NCBI RefSeq assembly: GCF_027922425.1
Contig: NZ_BSFQ01000033.1
Coordinates: 19,875 to 83,874 of the forward strand
Reading direction: 5' to 3'
Length of the DNA: 64,000 nucleotides
DNA from: Pseudonocardia halophobica
GTDB lineage: Bacteria; Actinomycetota; Actinomycetes; Mycobacteriales; Pseudonocardiaceae
The stretch's first letter is position 1; the number at the start of each line of letters is the position of its first letter. Under the pieces are notes generated by a model. The model saw nothing but the letters and a program-made list of their open reading frames with translations, made no database searches and had not been told where the DNA came from. Shown piece by piece: positions 1 to 9,081 of the stretch. A program made the translations under genes and the position numbers.

Positions 1-1
1 G

Positions 2-382
2 CGCGCCTACCTGCGGCACTTCTGGGAGCACTGGTCGGGCCCGGACTTCACCGTGGAGGAGGAGCGGCTCGACCGGCTGACCGAGCGGTACTCGCCGCCG
101 GGGGCGTTCACGGCGTCGATCGGCTGGTACCGCAGCGGCTCCGGCATGATCGCGCGCTCGCTCGCCGAGGAGCCGCCGGCGAACCGGATCACCGTGCCGA
201 CCACGGTGCTGTGGCCCGAGCACGACCCGCTGTTCCCCCGCGCCTGGGCCGACCGGCTCGACGACTGGTTCGAGAAGGTGGACCTGCGCCCGCTCGACGG
301 CGTCGGTCACTTCTCACCGGTGGAGGCGCCGGACCGGTGGGCGGCCGTGCTCACCGAGGTGCTCGAGGGGGCCCGCGGGTGA
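2..382 (+). CDS. Alpha/beta hydrolase, C-terminal part (5' end outside window)
   Basis: Open from the first bases of the window to a TGA at 380-382, so only the last 126 residues are present. The visible part has the usual C-terminal layout of the alpha/beta hydrolase fold: a cap-like region, then PTTVLWPEHDPLFP with the acid-residue Asp, and GVGHFSPVEAPD with the catalytic His close to the end. The nucleophile elbow lies upstream of the window. The stop overlaps the GTG of the next gene by 4 bp (GTGA), so the two are almost certainly cotranscribed. The substrate cannot be deduced; epoxide hydrolases and haloalkane dehalogenases share this pattern. Confidence 0.85.
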   Translation, partial: RAYLRHFWEHWSGPDFTVEEERLDRLTERYSPPGAFTASIGWYRSGSGMIARSLAEEPPANRITVPTTVLWPEHDPLFPRAWADRLDDWFEKVDLRPLDGVGHFSPVEAPDRWAAVLTEVLEGARG

Positions 383-1518
383 GCCTCCCGCTGTCGATCC
401 TCGACCTCTCGCCCGTCCCCGCGGGCGGGACGCCCGGCGACGCGCTGCGGAACTCGATCGACCTCGCGCGGGCGGCGGAGGCGGCGGGCTACCACCGCTA
501 CTGGGTGGCCGAGCACCACCTCGTCACCGGCGTCGCGTCCTCGTCCACCCCGGTGCTGGTCGCCCTGATCGCGGCGGCGACCGAGCGCATCCGGGTGGGG
601 TCCGGCGCGGTGCAGCTGCCGCACACCCGGCCGGTGCAGGTCGCCGAGCAGTTCGGCACCGTGGCCGCCGTCCATCCCGGACGGATCGACGTCGGGCTCG
701 GGCGCTTCGACCTGCACCGCATCCTGCGGCTGATCAGGAACGGTCCCACGGGGCGCCCGGGCGGCCGCCCGCCGGAGACCCGCACCGTCGACGGGCTGCT
801 GCTGCCGAAGCCGGGGAAGGTCCCGTCGGACCTGGGGCTGTACGGCTGCCTCGCCGAGCTGCTCGGCTTCGACCCCGACCAGGAGCCGCCGGACTACGGC
901 CGGGAGGTCGGCGAGATCCTCGCCTACTTCGCCGGGACCGCCCGGGGCCCGCGCGACGAACCGCTGCACGTCACGCCCGCGGAGGGCGCCGACGTCGACG
1001 TCGTGGTGCTCGGCTCGACGCCGGGGGAGAGCGCGCGGGTGGCCGGGCAGTACGGGCTGCCGTTCGCGGCGAGCTACCACCTCGTGCCGCACCTGGTGCT
1101 CGACGCCGTCGCCGCCTACCGCGAGGCCTTCCGGCCCGGCCGGGTGGCCGAGCCGCGCGTGATCGTGTCCGCGGACGTCGTCGTCGCGGAGACGGACGAG
1201 CGGGCCCGCGAGCTCGCCGCGCCCTACGGCCAGTGGGTGCTCGACATCCGCACCGGCCTCGGGGCCCGGCCGTACGTGACGCCGGCCGAGGCGCGCGCCC
1301 GGGAGTGGACGCCGGAGGAGCGGGCCGGGGTCGCCGACCGCGTCGACACCCAGTTCGTCGGCGCGCCGGACACGGTGTGCGAGCGGCTCGCCACCCTCGC
1401 CCGCGTGACCGGGGCGGACGAGCTGCTGGTCACCACCATCACCACCGACCACGCCGACCGGGTCCGCAGCCACGAGCTGCTCGCCGAGGCATGGGCGGGG
1501 TGGCGGACGGGCGGATGA
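379..1518 (+). CDS. LLM-class flavin-dependent oxidoreductase
   Basis: A 379-residue luciferase-like protein of the single-component LLM group (MsnO8-like). It opens with LSILDLSPVPAG, followed by YWVAEHH and a VGSGAVQLPH strand, all typical of the F420/FMN-binding TIM barrel in this family. Such enzymes use reduced flavin or F420 for monooxygenation or hydride transfer; the substrate is unknown. GTG at 379 is the start because it overlaps the preceding stop by 4 bp and matches the family N-terminus. The 3' end overlaps the MarR gene start (ATGA), making a three-gene translationally coupled operon. The loop near residues 115-150 is Arg/Pro/Gly-rich and does not look like the family core. Confidence 0.9.
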   Translation: MSLPLSILDLSPVPAGGTPGDALRNSIDLARAAEAAGYHRYWVAEHHLVTGVASSSTPVLVALIAAATERIRVGSGAVQLPHTRPVQVAEQFGTVAAVHPGRIDVGLGRFDLHRILRLIRNGPTGRPGGRPPETRTVDGLLLPKPGKVPSDLGLYGCLAELLGFDPDQEPPDYGREVGEILAYFAGTARGPRDEPLHVTPAEGADVDVVVLGSTPGESARVAGQYGLPFAASYHLVPHLVLDAVAAYREAFRPGRVAEPRVIVSADVVVAETDERARELAAPYGQWVLDIRTGLGARPYVTPAEARAREWTPEERAGVADRVDTQFVGAPDTVCERLATLARVTGADELLVTTITTDHADRVRSHELLAEAWAGWRTGG

Positions 1519-1964
1519 CGGATCCCGACGCCCTCGCGGACCGGCTCGCCGAGGTCTACCTGGTCGTCGGCCCGCTGTACCGGCGGGTGCTGCGGGAGGT
1601 GGAGGCCGACGGCCCCGGTGCCGGGGTGTCCGCGGGCGTGCGCGCCGTGCTGGACCTGCTGCACCGCACCGGCCCGATGACCGTGCCGCAGATGGGCCGG
1701 GCGCAGTCGCTGAGCCGGCAGTTCGTGCAGCGCATGGTCAACGACGCGCGGGAGGCCGGGCTGGTGGAGCGGGTGGACAACCCCGCCCACCGCCGCTCCG
1801 GCCTGGTGCGGCTCACCCCCGAGGGCCACCGCACGATCGGCGCGATCACCGAGTGGGAGCACGCGCGCCTGCGCACGCTGGCCGGGCGGGTCACGGGCGA
1901 CGACGTCGAGGCCACCCTGCGCGTCCTGCGCGCGATGCTCGGGGAGCTCGACGAGACCGAGTGA
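1515..1964 (+). CDS. MarR-family transcriptional regulator
   Basis: A 149-residue winged-helix regulator. The middle shows the MarR pattern: TVPQMGRAQSLSRQFVQRMV as helix-turn-helix, then AGLVERVDNPAHRRSGLVRLT as the wing with the DxxxRR-type turn, and amphipathic dimerisation helices at both ends. Its ATG lies within the stop of the LLM oxidoreductase (4-bp overlap). MarR proteins next to flavin oxidoreductases usually repress their own operon and respond to a small aromatic or oxidant; that role is inferred here. Only 4 bp separate its stop from the convergent acyl-CoA synthetase stop, with no room for a terminator. Confidence 0.9.
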   Translation: MTDPDALADRLAEVYLVVGPLYRRVLREVEADGPGAGVSAGVRAVLDLLHRTGPMTVPQMGRAQSLSRQFVQRMVNDAREAGLVERVDNPAHRRSGLVRLTPEGHRTIGAITEWEHARLRTLAGRVTGDDVEATLRVLRAMLGELDETE

Positions 1965-1968
1965 GGAC

Positions 1969-3567
1969 CTACCGTCCCTGCTGCCGCAGCAGGAAGCGCT
2001 GCACCTTCCCGCTGGGCGTCTTGGGCAGGGCGTCGACGAGGTGGACCCGGCGCGGGTAGGCGTGGGCGGCGTAGCGGGTCCGGACCAGCCGGGCCAGCTC
2101 GTCCGGCAGGTCCGGGGTCGCCTCGACGCCCTCGCGCAGCACCACGAACGCCTCGACCACCTCGCCGCGCAGCTCGTCCGGCATCCCGACGACGGCGACC
2201 TCGGCGACGGCGGGGTGCGTCGACAGCACGGACTCGACGTCGAACGGGCCGATCCGGTAGCCCGCCATGATGATCACGTCGTCGTCCCGGGCGGAGAAGT
2301 ACAGGTGGCCGTCGGCGTCGGCGCGGCCCGCGTCGCCGGTGAGGTACCAGCGGCCGTCCTCGCTGAACCGGTCGCCGCGGACGCCGCCCGCGTAGCCCTC
2401 GAACCACAGCAGCGGGCTGGCCGGCACGTCGAGGGCGACGCGCCCGGGGGTGTCCGGCGGGACCTCCTGCCCGGAGCCGTCGTCGGCGAGGACGGCGACC
2501 CGGAAGCCCGGCAGCGGTCGGCCCATCGAGCCCGGCCGGATCTCCGTGCGCAGGTCCGGGTGCCAGGCGTTGGCGACGACCATGCCGAGCTCGGTCTGCC
2601 CGTAGTGGTCGCGGATCTCCACGCCGAGGACCTCGCGGCCCCACGTCACGAGGTCCGGGTTCAGCGGTTCGCCCGCGCTGGAGCAGGTGCGCAGCCGCAA
2701 CCCCTCGGGCGGGGCGGTCCCGGAGGCGCGCAGCCCGCGGTAGACGGTCGGGGCGGCCGCGAACGCCGTGACGCCGAACCGGCCGAGCACGTCCCACGTG
2801 GACCTCGCGGAGAAGCCGGCGTTCAGCAGGAGGGTGCGACGGCCGGTGGCCAGCGGGGCGAGCAGCGCGTAGTAGAGCCCGTAGGCCCAGCCGGGGTCGG
2901 CGGCGTTCCAGAACACGTCGTCGGCGGTGACGTCGAGCGCGAGCTCCTGGTAGGCGACCATCGACGCCAGCGCCTTCGCCGGGACGATCACGCCCTTGGG
3001 CTTGCCGGTGGTGCCGGAGGTGTAGAGCTGCACCATCGCGCCGTCCGGCCCGACGACGGCGGCGGGCGCGCCGGTGGGGGAGGCGCCGGCGAGCCGGTCC
3101 CAGTCCGCCGACCCGACCGTGACGACGGTCCACCGCGCGTCGGCCGGCATGTCCTCACCCGGGTCGAGCTTCGGCCGCTGGGTCTCGTCCGTGATCACGA
3201 CCGTGGTGCCGGAGGCGGTGAGCCGCAACGCGATCGCCTGCGGGGCGAAGGCGGTGAACAGCGGCACGTAGACCGCGCCCAGGCGCAGCACCGCGACCAC
3301 CGTGACGAGCAGGTCCGCGGTCTTGGGCAGCAGCGTCGCCACCCGCGAACCGGGCCCGACCCCCAGCCCGGCGAGGCCGGCGGCGAGCCGCTCGGAGCGT
3401 TCGCGCAGCTCGCCGTGGGTGAGGTCGACGGCCGACAGGTCCCCGGCCACCAGCGTGGCCGCCACGTCCCCGGCCGGGTGCCGGTCGCACAGTTCCGCGG
3501 CCAGGCAGAGGTCCGCGCGCCCGTAGTGCTCCCGCAGCTCCGTGGCCCGCGTCGTCGCGTCGGTCAT
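1969..3567 (-). CDS. Acyl-CoA synthetase (AMP-dependent ligase, ANL superfamily)
   Basis: A 532-residue adenylate-forming enzyme that activates a carboxylic acid with ATP and CoA. Visible motifs are the P-loop YTSGTTGKPKG (about residue 175), the HYGQTE motif A5, YLTGD motif A7 and the C-terminal LPKTPSGKVQRF with the acyl-adenylate Lys. Overall it resembles acetyl/medium-chain or benzoate-type acyl-CoA ligases. The ATG at 3567 (MTDATT) is preferred to the in-frame upstream codon at 3597, which lies in the intergenic hairpin flank. It follows a CoA-transferase on the same strand, so both probably handle the same acyl-CoA pool. Confidence 0.93.
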   Translation of the reverse strand: MTDATTRATELREHYGRADLCLAAELCDRHPAGDVAATLVAGDLSAVDLTHGELRERSERLAAGLAGLGVGPGSRVATLLPKTADLLVTVVAVLRLGAVYVPLFTAFAPQAIALRLTASGTTVVITDETQRPKLDPGEDMPADARWTVVTVGSADWDRLAGASPTGAPAAVVGPDGAMVQLYTSGTTGKPKGVIVPAKALASMVAYQELALDVTADDVFWNAADPGWAYGLYYALLAPLATGRRTLLLNAGFSARSTWDVLGRFGVTAFAAAPTVYRGLRASGTAPPEGLRLRTCSSAGEPLNPDLVTWGREVLGVEIRDHYGQTELGMVVANAWHPDLRTEIRPGSMGRPLPGFRVAVLADDGSGQEVPPDTPGRVALDVPASPLLWFEGYAGGVRGDRFSEDGRWYLTGDAGRADADGHLYFSARDDDVIIMAGYRIGPFDVESVLSTHPAVAEVAVVGMPDELRGEVVEAFVVLREGVEATPDLPDELARLVRTRYAAHAYPRRVHLVDALPKTPSGKVQRFLLRQQGR

Positions 3568-3590
3568 GCGGGTGATCGTGGCACAGCCGC

Positions 3591-3626
3591 GCGCCACCCA
3601 CGGTCGGTCGCGGCCGTGGGTGGCGC
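3591..3626 (-). terminator. Intercistronic hairpin, terminator or attenuator
   Basis: A perfect 13-bp inverted repeat (GCGCCACCCACGG and its complement) with a 10-nt loop fills most of the 66-bp gap between the CoA-transferase stop and the acyl-CoA synthetase start. There is no T run on either side, as is usual in actinobacteria. It could separate the expression of the two - strand genes. Confidence 0.6.
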
Positions 3627-3633
3627 GGCGGCG

Positions 3634-6039
3634 TCAGACGGTGACGCCCTCGCGTTCCAGGGCGTCCAGCTCGGCGTCGGACAGACCCAGGATCTCGGTG
3701 AGGACCTCGCGGGTGTGCTGGCCGAGGGCGGGGGCGGCGCCCTGCGGGCCCATCGCGCTCCGCGAGGCGATCCAGCCGACCGAGGGCAGCCGGCGGGGGC
3801 CGATCACGGCGTGCACGGTCTCGGGGAAGAAGCCACGCGCCGCGAGCACGGGGGAGCGGTAGACCTCGTCGACCCGCGCGACGGCCTCGGCCCCGACCCC
3901 CTTCGCCTGCAACGCCTTCGCCGCCTCCGCCGGCGTCCGCTGCTCCGTCCAGCGGGTCACCAGCGCCTCGAGCGCGTCCTCGTGCACCCGGCGCGCCGCG
4001 AGCGTGGCGAAGCGGGGGTCCGAGGCGAGCTCGGGGGAGCCGAGCACGACCGCCAGGGCGGCGAACTGGGCGTCGTCCTCGCAGGCGATCGCGACCCACT
4101 CGTCGTCGCCCGCGCAGCGGAACGTGCCGTGCGGGCTGGCCAGCTCGTCGCGGTTGCCGATCACCGGCACCTCGCCGCCCGTGGCCCCGGCGTACAGCAC
4201 CGGCCACGGGAACGCGGCGAGGCAGGCCTCGAACATCGCCGTCTCGACGCGGACGCCCTCGCCGCAGGCCCGTGCCTGGTAGAGGGCGGCCACCGTCGCG
4301 ATCGCGGTCGTGATCCCGGCCATCGGGTCGGGCAGCGACATGACCAGGTCCGTCGGTCCACCCCGGACGTCCCCGTTGGACGACGCGATGCCGCTCAGCG
4401 CGTCGATCAGCGAGCCGTAGGCCGTGCGGTCCCGGTAGGGGCCGGACTCGCCGAAGCCGGTCATCGAGACGGCGACGATCCGCGGGTTGATCTCCTTGAG
4501 CGTGTCGTAGGGCAGGCCCATCCGGGCCAGCGCGCCGGCGCTCATGTTGTCGATCACGACGTCGGCGGTCGCGATCAGCCCGCGCAGCAGCTCCATGCCG
4601 CGCGCCGTCTTCAGGTTCAGCGCCACGCCGCGCTTGCCCTGGTTGTACTGGTTGAAGTAGCCGGACCGGTCGACGCCGACGATGCCGTCCGCGTACGGAC
4701 CGAGGCCGCGGGTGGTCTCGAGCCGGGTTCCGGTCTCCACCCGCACGACGTCCGCGCCGAGGTGGGCCAGCTGCATCGCGGCGAACGGTCCGGCCCAGAC
4801 CACGGTCAGGTCGACGACGCGCACCCCGGCGAGGGGGCGCTCGGCGGGCGTGCCGGAGCCGGCCGGGTGCTCGGTGGGACCGGACCAGAGCGACGAGGCG
4901 TCGGCCTCGCCGTGGGCCGGCGCGGCCTCGCGGGGCGGCGGGACGGTGCCGTCGACCCGCCAGGGCCGCCCGGGCGTCGGCAGCGACTCGCCGCGGGCGC
5001 CGCCGAGCGCGACCGGCGGGAGGGACCCGCGGGCGGCGAGGTGGTCCCACCCGAGGATGTCCCGGGCGCCGTGGATGGGCGCCGCCGCGATCCGGTGCAC
5101 GCTCGCGAGCTCGAGGAACTCGGCGAGGGTGAACTCCGCCAGGTGCTCGCCGACGAACACGTCGAGGACGTCGGCGTTCTCGTCGCGGCCCGCGGTCGTC
5201 TCGAAGATCTCCAACGTGCCCCAGTCCGGCGAGCCGAGCATGGTGACCAGGCGGCGGAACTCCTCGTCGCGCGTGATCTGCATGAGCACGGTGCCGTCGC
5301 GGCAGGGGTAGAAGCCCCACGGCCCGACGCTGCGGTTGCCCTGCCGCACCGGCATCTCGCCGGTGTAGTGGTAGCGCGACATCGCGGTGGCCAGCACGCT
5401 CGCGACCGAGGCCTGCAGCGAGACGTCGAGCCGTTGGCCCAGCCCGCTGCGCCGGCGCTCCACCAGCGCGCCGAGCAGGGAGAGCACCGCGCCGCACGCC
5501 GCGTGCACGCTCGACAGCTCGCCGCGGTAGCGCAGGGGGAGCGGGTCGGGGCCGCGCAGCGTGGTCGAGTTGATCGACAGCAGGCCTCCCGCGGCCAGCG
5601 CGAGCAGGTCGTTCGTGGGGTGGGGGCCGTCGCGGCCGGTGCGGCCGAAGGTCGACAGGTCGACGACGACGAGCTCCGGGCGGGCGGCTTCCAGTTCGGC
5701 GACGAGGTCGTCGCCGATCAGGTCCGACCCGTCACGGGTGGAGCGGAGCAGCACGTCGGCGCGGGCGGCCAGCAGGCGGACCGCGGGATCCTCGGCGACG
5801 ACCGAGCGCTTGCCCGCGTGGAAGTAGGCGAACGAGGCGCTGCGCTCGGCGTCGGGCACCGACTTCGCGAACGGGCCGAGGGTGCGGAACGGGTCGCCCT
5901 CGGGGGCCTCCAGCAGCACGACCTCCGCGCCGAGATCGGCCAGCAGACGGCCCGCGTAGGCCGAGGCCAGCGTGTCCCCGGCCTCGAGGACGCGCAGGCC
6001 CGCGAGGGGGTGGTCGAACGACTGCGAACGTGACGTCAT
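3634..6039 (-). CDS. CaiB/BaiF family III CoA-transferase, two fused domains
   Basis: An 801-residue protein, about twice the length of an ordinary family III CoA-transferase (around 400). Two homologous halves are visible. Half 1 starts PLAGLRVLEAGDTLASAYAGRLLADLGAEVV, and half 2 (from about residue 410) starts PLAGVRVVDLTVVWAGPFAAMQLAHLGADVVRVE. Half 2 keeps YNQGKRGVALNL and LPDPMAG, where the Asp is the expected covalent catalytic residue. The matching stretch in half 1 reads RYRGELSSVHAACG and lacks that Asp. ATG 6039 is chosen over ATG 6045 because GGAAGG sits 8 nt before 6039 but almost touches 6045. It probably works with the downstream acyl-CoA synthetase in activating an acid. Confidence 0.9.
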   Translation of the reverse strand: MTSRSQSFDHPLAGLRVLEAGDTLASAYAGRLLADLGAEVVLLEAPEGDPFRTLGPFAKSVPDAERSASFAYFHAGKRSVVAEDPAVRLLAARADVLLRSTRDGSDLIGDDLVAELEAARPELVVVDLSTFGRTGRDGPHPTNDLLALAAGGLLSINSTTLRGPDPLPLRYRGELSSVHAACGAVLSLLGALVERRRSGLGQRLDVSLQASVASVLATAMSRYHYTGEMPVRQGNRSVGPWGFYPCRDGTVLMQITRDEEFRRLVTMLGSPDWGTLEIFETTAGRDENADVLDVFVGEHLAEFTLAEFLELASVHRIAAAPIHGARDILGWDHLAARGSLPPVALGGARGESLPTPGRPWRVDGTVPPPREAAPAHGEADASSLWSGPTEHPAGSGTPAERPLAGVRVVDLTVVWAGPFAAMQLAHLGADVVRVETGTRLETTRGLGPYADGIVGVDRSGYFNQYNQGKRGVALNLKTARGMELLRGLIATADVVIDNMSAGALARMGLPYDTLKEINPRIVAVSMTGFGESGPYRDRTAYGSLIDALSGIASSNGDVRGGPTDLVMSLPDPMAGITTAIATVAALYQARACGEGVRVETAMFEACLAAFPWPVLYAGATGGEVPVIGNRDELASPHGTFRCAGDDEWVAIACEDDAQFAALAVVLGSPELASDPRFATLAARRVHEDALEALVTRWTEQRTPAEAAKALQAKGVGAEAVARVDEVYRSPVLAARGFFPETVHAVIGPRRLPSVGWIASRSAMGPQGAAPALGQHTREVLTEILGLSDAELDALEREGVTV

Positions 6040-6089
6040 CGTCATTTCCTTCCGACGGTGACGCACGCTACAGGGCGAGAGGGGTGAGC

Positions 6090-6113
6090 GGGAGGGGGTG
6101 GGGGAGGGGAGGG
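6090..6113 (+). other. G-quadruplex-type G-run array
   Basis: Five runs of 3-5 G separated by single A or T bases lie on the + strand, 51-74 bp upstream of the CoA-transferase start, so the G-rich strand is the template strand of that gene. One-nucleotide loops fit a very stable parallel quadruplex. No gene covers the 139-bp gap. Confidence 0.6.
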
Positions 6114-6178
6114 ACGGCGGGGCGCGAGGAGAGCGGCATGGATCCCTCACGCGTGTTGGAGGCTCGGGAGCGCGTGCC

Positions 6179-7390
6179 CTAGTCCGCGGGCGCCTCGTAG
6201 GTGTGGCCCGCCTTGCGGAGGCGTTCGATCAGGGTGTGGCCCAGGGCCGTGGCGGGGGTGAGGGAGCCCGCGCGGTCGGGGAGGTCGGTGTCGAGGGCGA
6301 GGGAGAGTGCGCTCTCGCCGAGCATCACCGCGGTGGCGGCGTAGCCCGGGTCGCCCGAGCCCGCGACCCTGGCGGTGACCGTCCGGCCGTCGGCCGTGGT
6401 GCCGGTGAGGACGTGGCGGAAGAAGCCCTTGGCGCGCGCCTGCTCGCTCGGCCCGCTGCCCGGCTTGGGCAGCACGCGCTCCAGCAGCGCCCGGGTGGGC
6501 GGGAAGGCCGCGCCGCCGACCATCGCCCCCATCGCCCCGGTGATCGCGACCGAGGCCGCCGCACCGGCGAGCCCCCGCCCGGCCGCCATCCGCTCCTCGT
6601 AGCGCAGGCCGCGGCCGTAGGCCCAGTCCTGCAGGGCGTTGCTGCGCCGCACGATCCGGGTGTTGAACGGCGCCATGACGAACGGGGCGGTCCAGGAGCC
6701 GTCCGGCTCGCGGCGGGGCGGGCCGGCGTCGCGCGGCTGGTCCGGTGCGGGTTCGGCGGTGGGGTCGGGGCTCAGCGAGTGCGGTCGTAGCGCGATCCGC
6801 CGCGCCGCCGGGTCGCCCGCCACGCTCTCGACGTGCCCGAGCAGGGAGGCGAGCGTCCCGCCGCTGAACCCGCCGCGGGCCGTCGCGACCGCCCGGACCC
6901 GGCCCAGCTCGACGCCCGCGGCCTCGTGCAGCAGCAGGGTGCCGAGGTCCGAGGGGATGGAGTCGTACCCGCAGGAGTGGACGATCCGGGCTCCGGTCCC
7001 GCGGGCGACGGCGTCGTACCGGTCGATCGCCTCGCGGACGAACAGCACCTCGCCGGTCAGGTCGGCGTAGTGGGTTCCGGCCCGCGCGCACGCCTCGACC
7101 AGCGGCAGGCCGTACTGCGCGTACGGCCCCACGGTCGTGACGACGACGCGCGCCGACCCCGCGAGCGCGGCCAGCGAGGACGGGTCGGTCGAGTCCGCGG
7201 TGACGAGCGGCCAGTCCCGGGCCCGCTCCGGCAGCCCGTCCCGGACCTGCTCCAGCTTCTCCCGCGACCGCCCGGCGAGCGCGATCCGCACGCCGTCCGG
7301 GGCGGCGCCCGCGAGGTAGCCGGCCAGCAGGGCCCCGACGAACCCCGTGGCCCCGAAGACGACCAGATCGTGCTCCCGCTCCGTGCTCAT
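6179..7390 (-). CDS. Saccharopine dehydrogenase-like / trans-acting enoyl reductase family protein
   Basis: A 403-residue protein with an N-terminal Rossmann fold (DLVVFGATGFVGALLAGYL) and the family blocks IALAGRSREKLE, VVTTVGPYAQYGLPLVEACA, THYADLTGE and HSCGYDSIPSDLG. These place it in the actinobacterial saccharopine-dehydrogenase-like group that includes the mycobacterial trans-acting enoyl reductase of phthiocerol/phenolphthiocerol lipid synthesis. It probably uses NADP(H); the substrate is unknown and no polyketide synthase is nearby. ATG 7390 (MSTERE) matches the family start better than the upstream in-frame GTG at 7501. The C-terminus ends with GHTYEAPAD. Confidence 0.88.
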   Translation of the reverse strand: MSTEREHDLVVFGATGFVGALLAGYLAGAAPDGVRIALAGRSREKLEQVRDGLPERARDWPLVTADSTDPSSLAALAGSARVVVTTVGPYAQYGLPLVEACARAGTHYADLTGEVLFVREAIDRYDAVARGTGARIVHSCGYDSIPSDLGTLLLHEAAGVELGRVRAVATARGGFSGGTLASLLGHVESVAGDPAARRIALRPHSLSPDPTAEPAPDQPRDAGPPRREPDGSWTAPFVMAPFNTRIVRRSNALQDWAYGRGLRYEERMAAGRGLAGAAASVAITGAMGAMVGGAAFPPTRALLERVLPKPGSGPSEQARAKGFFRHVLTGTTADGRTVTARVAGSGDPGYAATAVMLGESALSLALDTDLPDRAGSLTPATALGHTLIERLRKAGHTYEAPAD

Positions 7391-7529
7391 GCCCGCATCG
7401 TGCCGGGTGCCCGCCCAATCCGCGCGCGGTACCGCGCCGACCACCCCGCACCCCGCCCGACTCCCGACGGCGCACGCGGTTCGATCACCCCCGCCGATCA
7501 CGCAGCGGGACGGCGCGCGCGGGAAGGGC

Positions 7530-7535
7530 TAGGGT
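7530..7535 (+). promoter_or_regulatory. Candidate -10 element of zwf
   Basis: TAGGGT, an actinobacterial TANNNT-type -10 hexamer, lies 49 nt before the zwf GTG. No convincing -35 is visible. The gene also has GAGGAG about 8 nt before its start, so a leadered transcript is expected. Confidence 0.35.
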
Positions 7536-7584
7536 CGGCCGCGACGTCGCGTGCCCACCGGTCCGTCTCCCGAGGAGTCCCCGC

Positions 7585-9081
7585 GTGCCCGAGTCCCGCC
7601 CTCAGACGATCGCCTACCCCGGTCCCGGTTCGCGCCCCTTCCGCCGCGACCAGGAGCCGTTGAAGCCGCACGTCATCGTGCTGTTCGGCGCCACCGGCGA
7701 CCTGGCCAAGCGCAAGCTGCTCCCCGGCCTCGCGTACCTGTGCGAGTCGTCGCTGGCCCCCGAGGTCCGCATCGTCGGCACGGCGATGGAGGACATGACC
7801 ACCGACCAGTTCCGCGAGCTGGCGCACACCGCCGTGCAGTCCTTCGGCACCCACAAGTCCGACGACGACGCGTGGGCCCGGTTCGCCGACCGGCTGACCT
7901 ACGTGCCGCAGGGCGCCGGGCCGGAGGGGCTCACCGCCGCGGTGAAGGAGGCCGAGGCCAGGCTCGGCGAGGACGTGCAGCGGCTGCACTACCTGTCCGT
8001 GCCGCCGAAGGCGGCCCAGGCCGTGATCGCGATGCTGCGCGACGCCGACCTCGTCGACCGCTCGCGGGTGGTCATGGAGAAGCCGTTCGGGCACGACCTG
8101 CCCAGCGCGATCGAGCTGAACGACTACGTGCACAAGGTGTTCGACGAGTCGCAGATCTTCCGGATCGACCACTTCCTGGGCAAGGAGGCGGCGCAGAACA
8201 TCCTCGCGTTCCGCTTCGCCAACGGCCTGTTCGAGCCGATCTGGAACCGCAACTTCATCGACCACGTGCAGATCGACATCCCCGAGACGCTCGGGCTGGA
8301 CGAGCGGGCCAACTTCTACGAGTCGACCGGCGCCTACAAGGACATGGTCGTCACGCACCTGATGCAGGTCATGGCGTTCGTGGCGATGGAGCCGCCGACG
8401 GCGCTGGAGCCGCGGGCGATCAGCGAGGAGAAGAACAAGGTCTTCCGCTCGCTGCTGCCGGTGCACCCGTGGGACGTCGTGCGCGGCCAGTACAGCGGCT
8501 ACCGCGAGGAGAAGGGCGTCGCCCGCGACTCGGACACCGAGACGTTCATCGCGCTCCGGGTCGGCCTGGACAACTGGCGCTGGGCGGGCGTGCCGTTCTA
8601 CCTGCGCACCGGCAAGAGGATGGCCGAGGGCCAGCGGATCATCTCGATCGCGTTCAAGGAGGCGCCGCGGACGATGTTCCCGGCGGGGTCCGGCGTCGGC
8701 ACCCAGGGCCCGGACCACCTCACCTTCGACCTCGCCGACTCCTCCAAGGTCTCGCTGTCGTTCTACGGCAAGCGGCCCGGGCCGGGCTTCCGGCTGGAGA
8801 AGCTGTCGATGCAGTTCTCCACGCAGGAGACCGAGTCCGCCGGCGACGTGCTCGAGGCCTACGAGCGGCTGATCCTCGACGCCATGCGGGGCGACCACAC
8901 CCTGTTCACCACGGCCGAGGGCATCGAGTCGCTGTGGGAACGGTCCATGCCGCTGCTGGAGGACCCGCCGCCGGCGAAGAACTACCCCGTCGGGTCGTGG
9001 GGGCCGAATGCGATCCACCAGCTGATCGCGCCGAACGCGTGGCGGCTGCCGTTCGAGCGGGCCTGGCGCGAGCGGCGCTAG
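7585..9081 (+). CDS. zwf: Glucose-6-phosphate 1-dehydrogenase
   Basis: A 498-residue enzyme that oxidises glucose 6-phosphate to 6-phosphogluconolactone with reduction of NADP+, the entry to the oxidative pentose phosphate pathway. The nucleotide-binding motif FGATGDLAKRKL is at about residues 34-45 and the substrate-binding/active-site signature RIDHFLGKE near residue 195; VMEKPFG and YFLRTGKRM-like (FYLRTGKRM) blocks also match. GTG 7585 is the start, with GAGGAG about 8 nt upstream. It stands alone rather than in the usual tal-zwf-opcA-pgl operon, so it may be a second zwf copy. Its stop overlaps the convergent gene by 4 bp. Confidence 0.96.
   Translation: MPESRPQTIAYPGPGSRPFRRDQEPLKPHVIVLFGATGDLAKRKLLPGLAYLCESSLAPEVRIVGTAMEDMTTDQFRELAHTAVQSFGTHKSDDDAWARFADRLTYVPQGAGPEGLTAAVKEAEARLGEDVQRLHYLSVPPKAAQAVIAMLRDADLVDRSRVVMEKPFGHDLPSAIELNDYVHKVFDESQIFRIDHFLGKEAAQNILAFRFANGLFEPIWNRNFIDHVQIDIPETLGLDERANFYESTGAYKDMVVTHLMQVMAFVAMEPPTALEPRAISEEKNKVFRSLLPVHPWDVVRGQYSGYREEKGVARDSDTETFIALRVGLDNWRWAGVPFYLRTGKRMAEGQRIISIAFKEAPRTMFPAGSGVGTQGPDHLTFDLADSSKVSLSFYGKRPGPGFRLEKLSMQFSTQETESAGDVLEAYERLILDAMRGDHTLFTTAEGIESLWERSMPLLEDPPPAKNYPVGSWGPNAIHQLIAPNAWRLPFERAWRERR

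Noticed and set aside
2041..6033. A + strand open frame of 1330 codons opposite the acyl-CoA synthetase and CoA-transferase genes
   Set aside because: It lies antisense to two clear enzymes, is dominated by Arg, Gly, Ala, Val and His, and shows no family motif. High GC removes stop codons from such frames.
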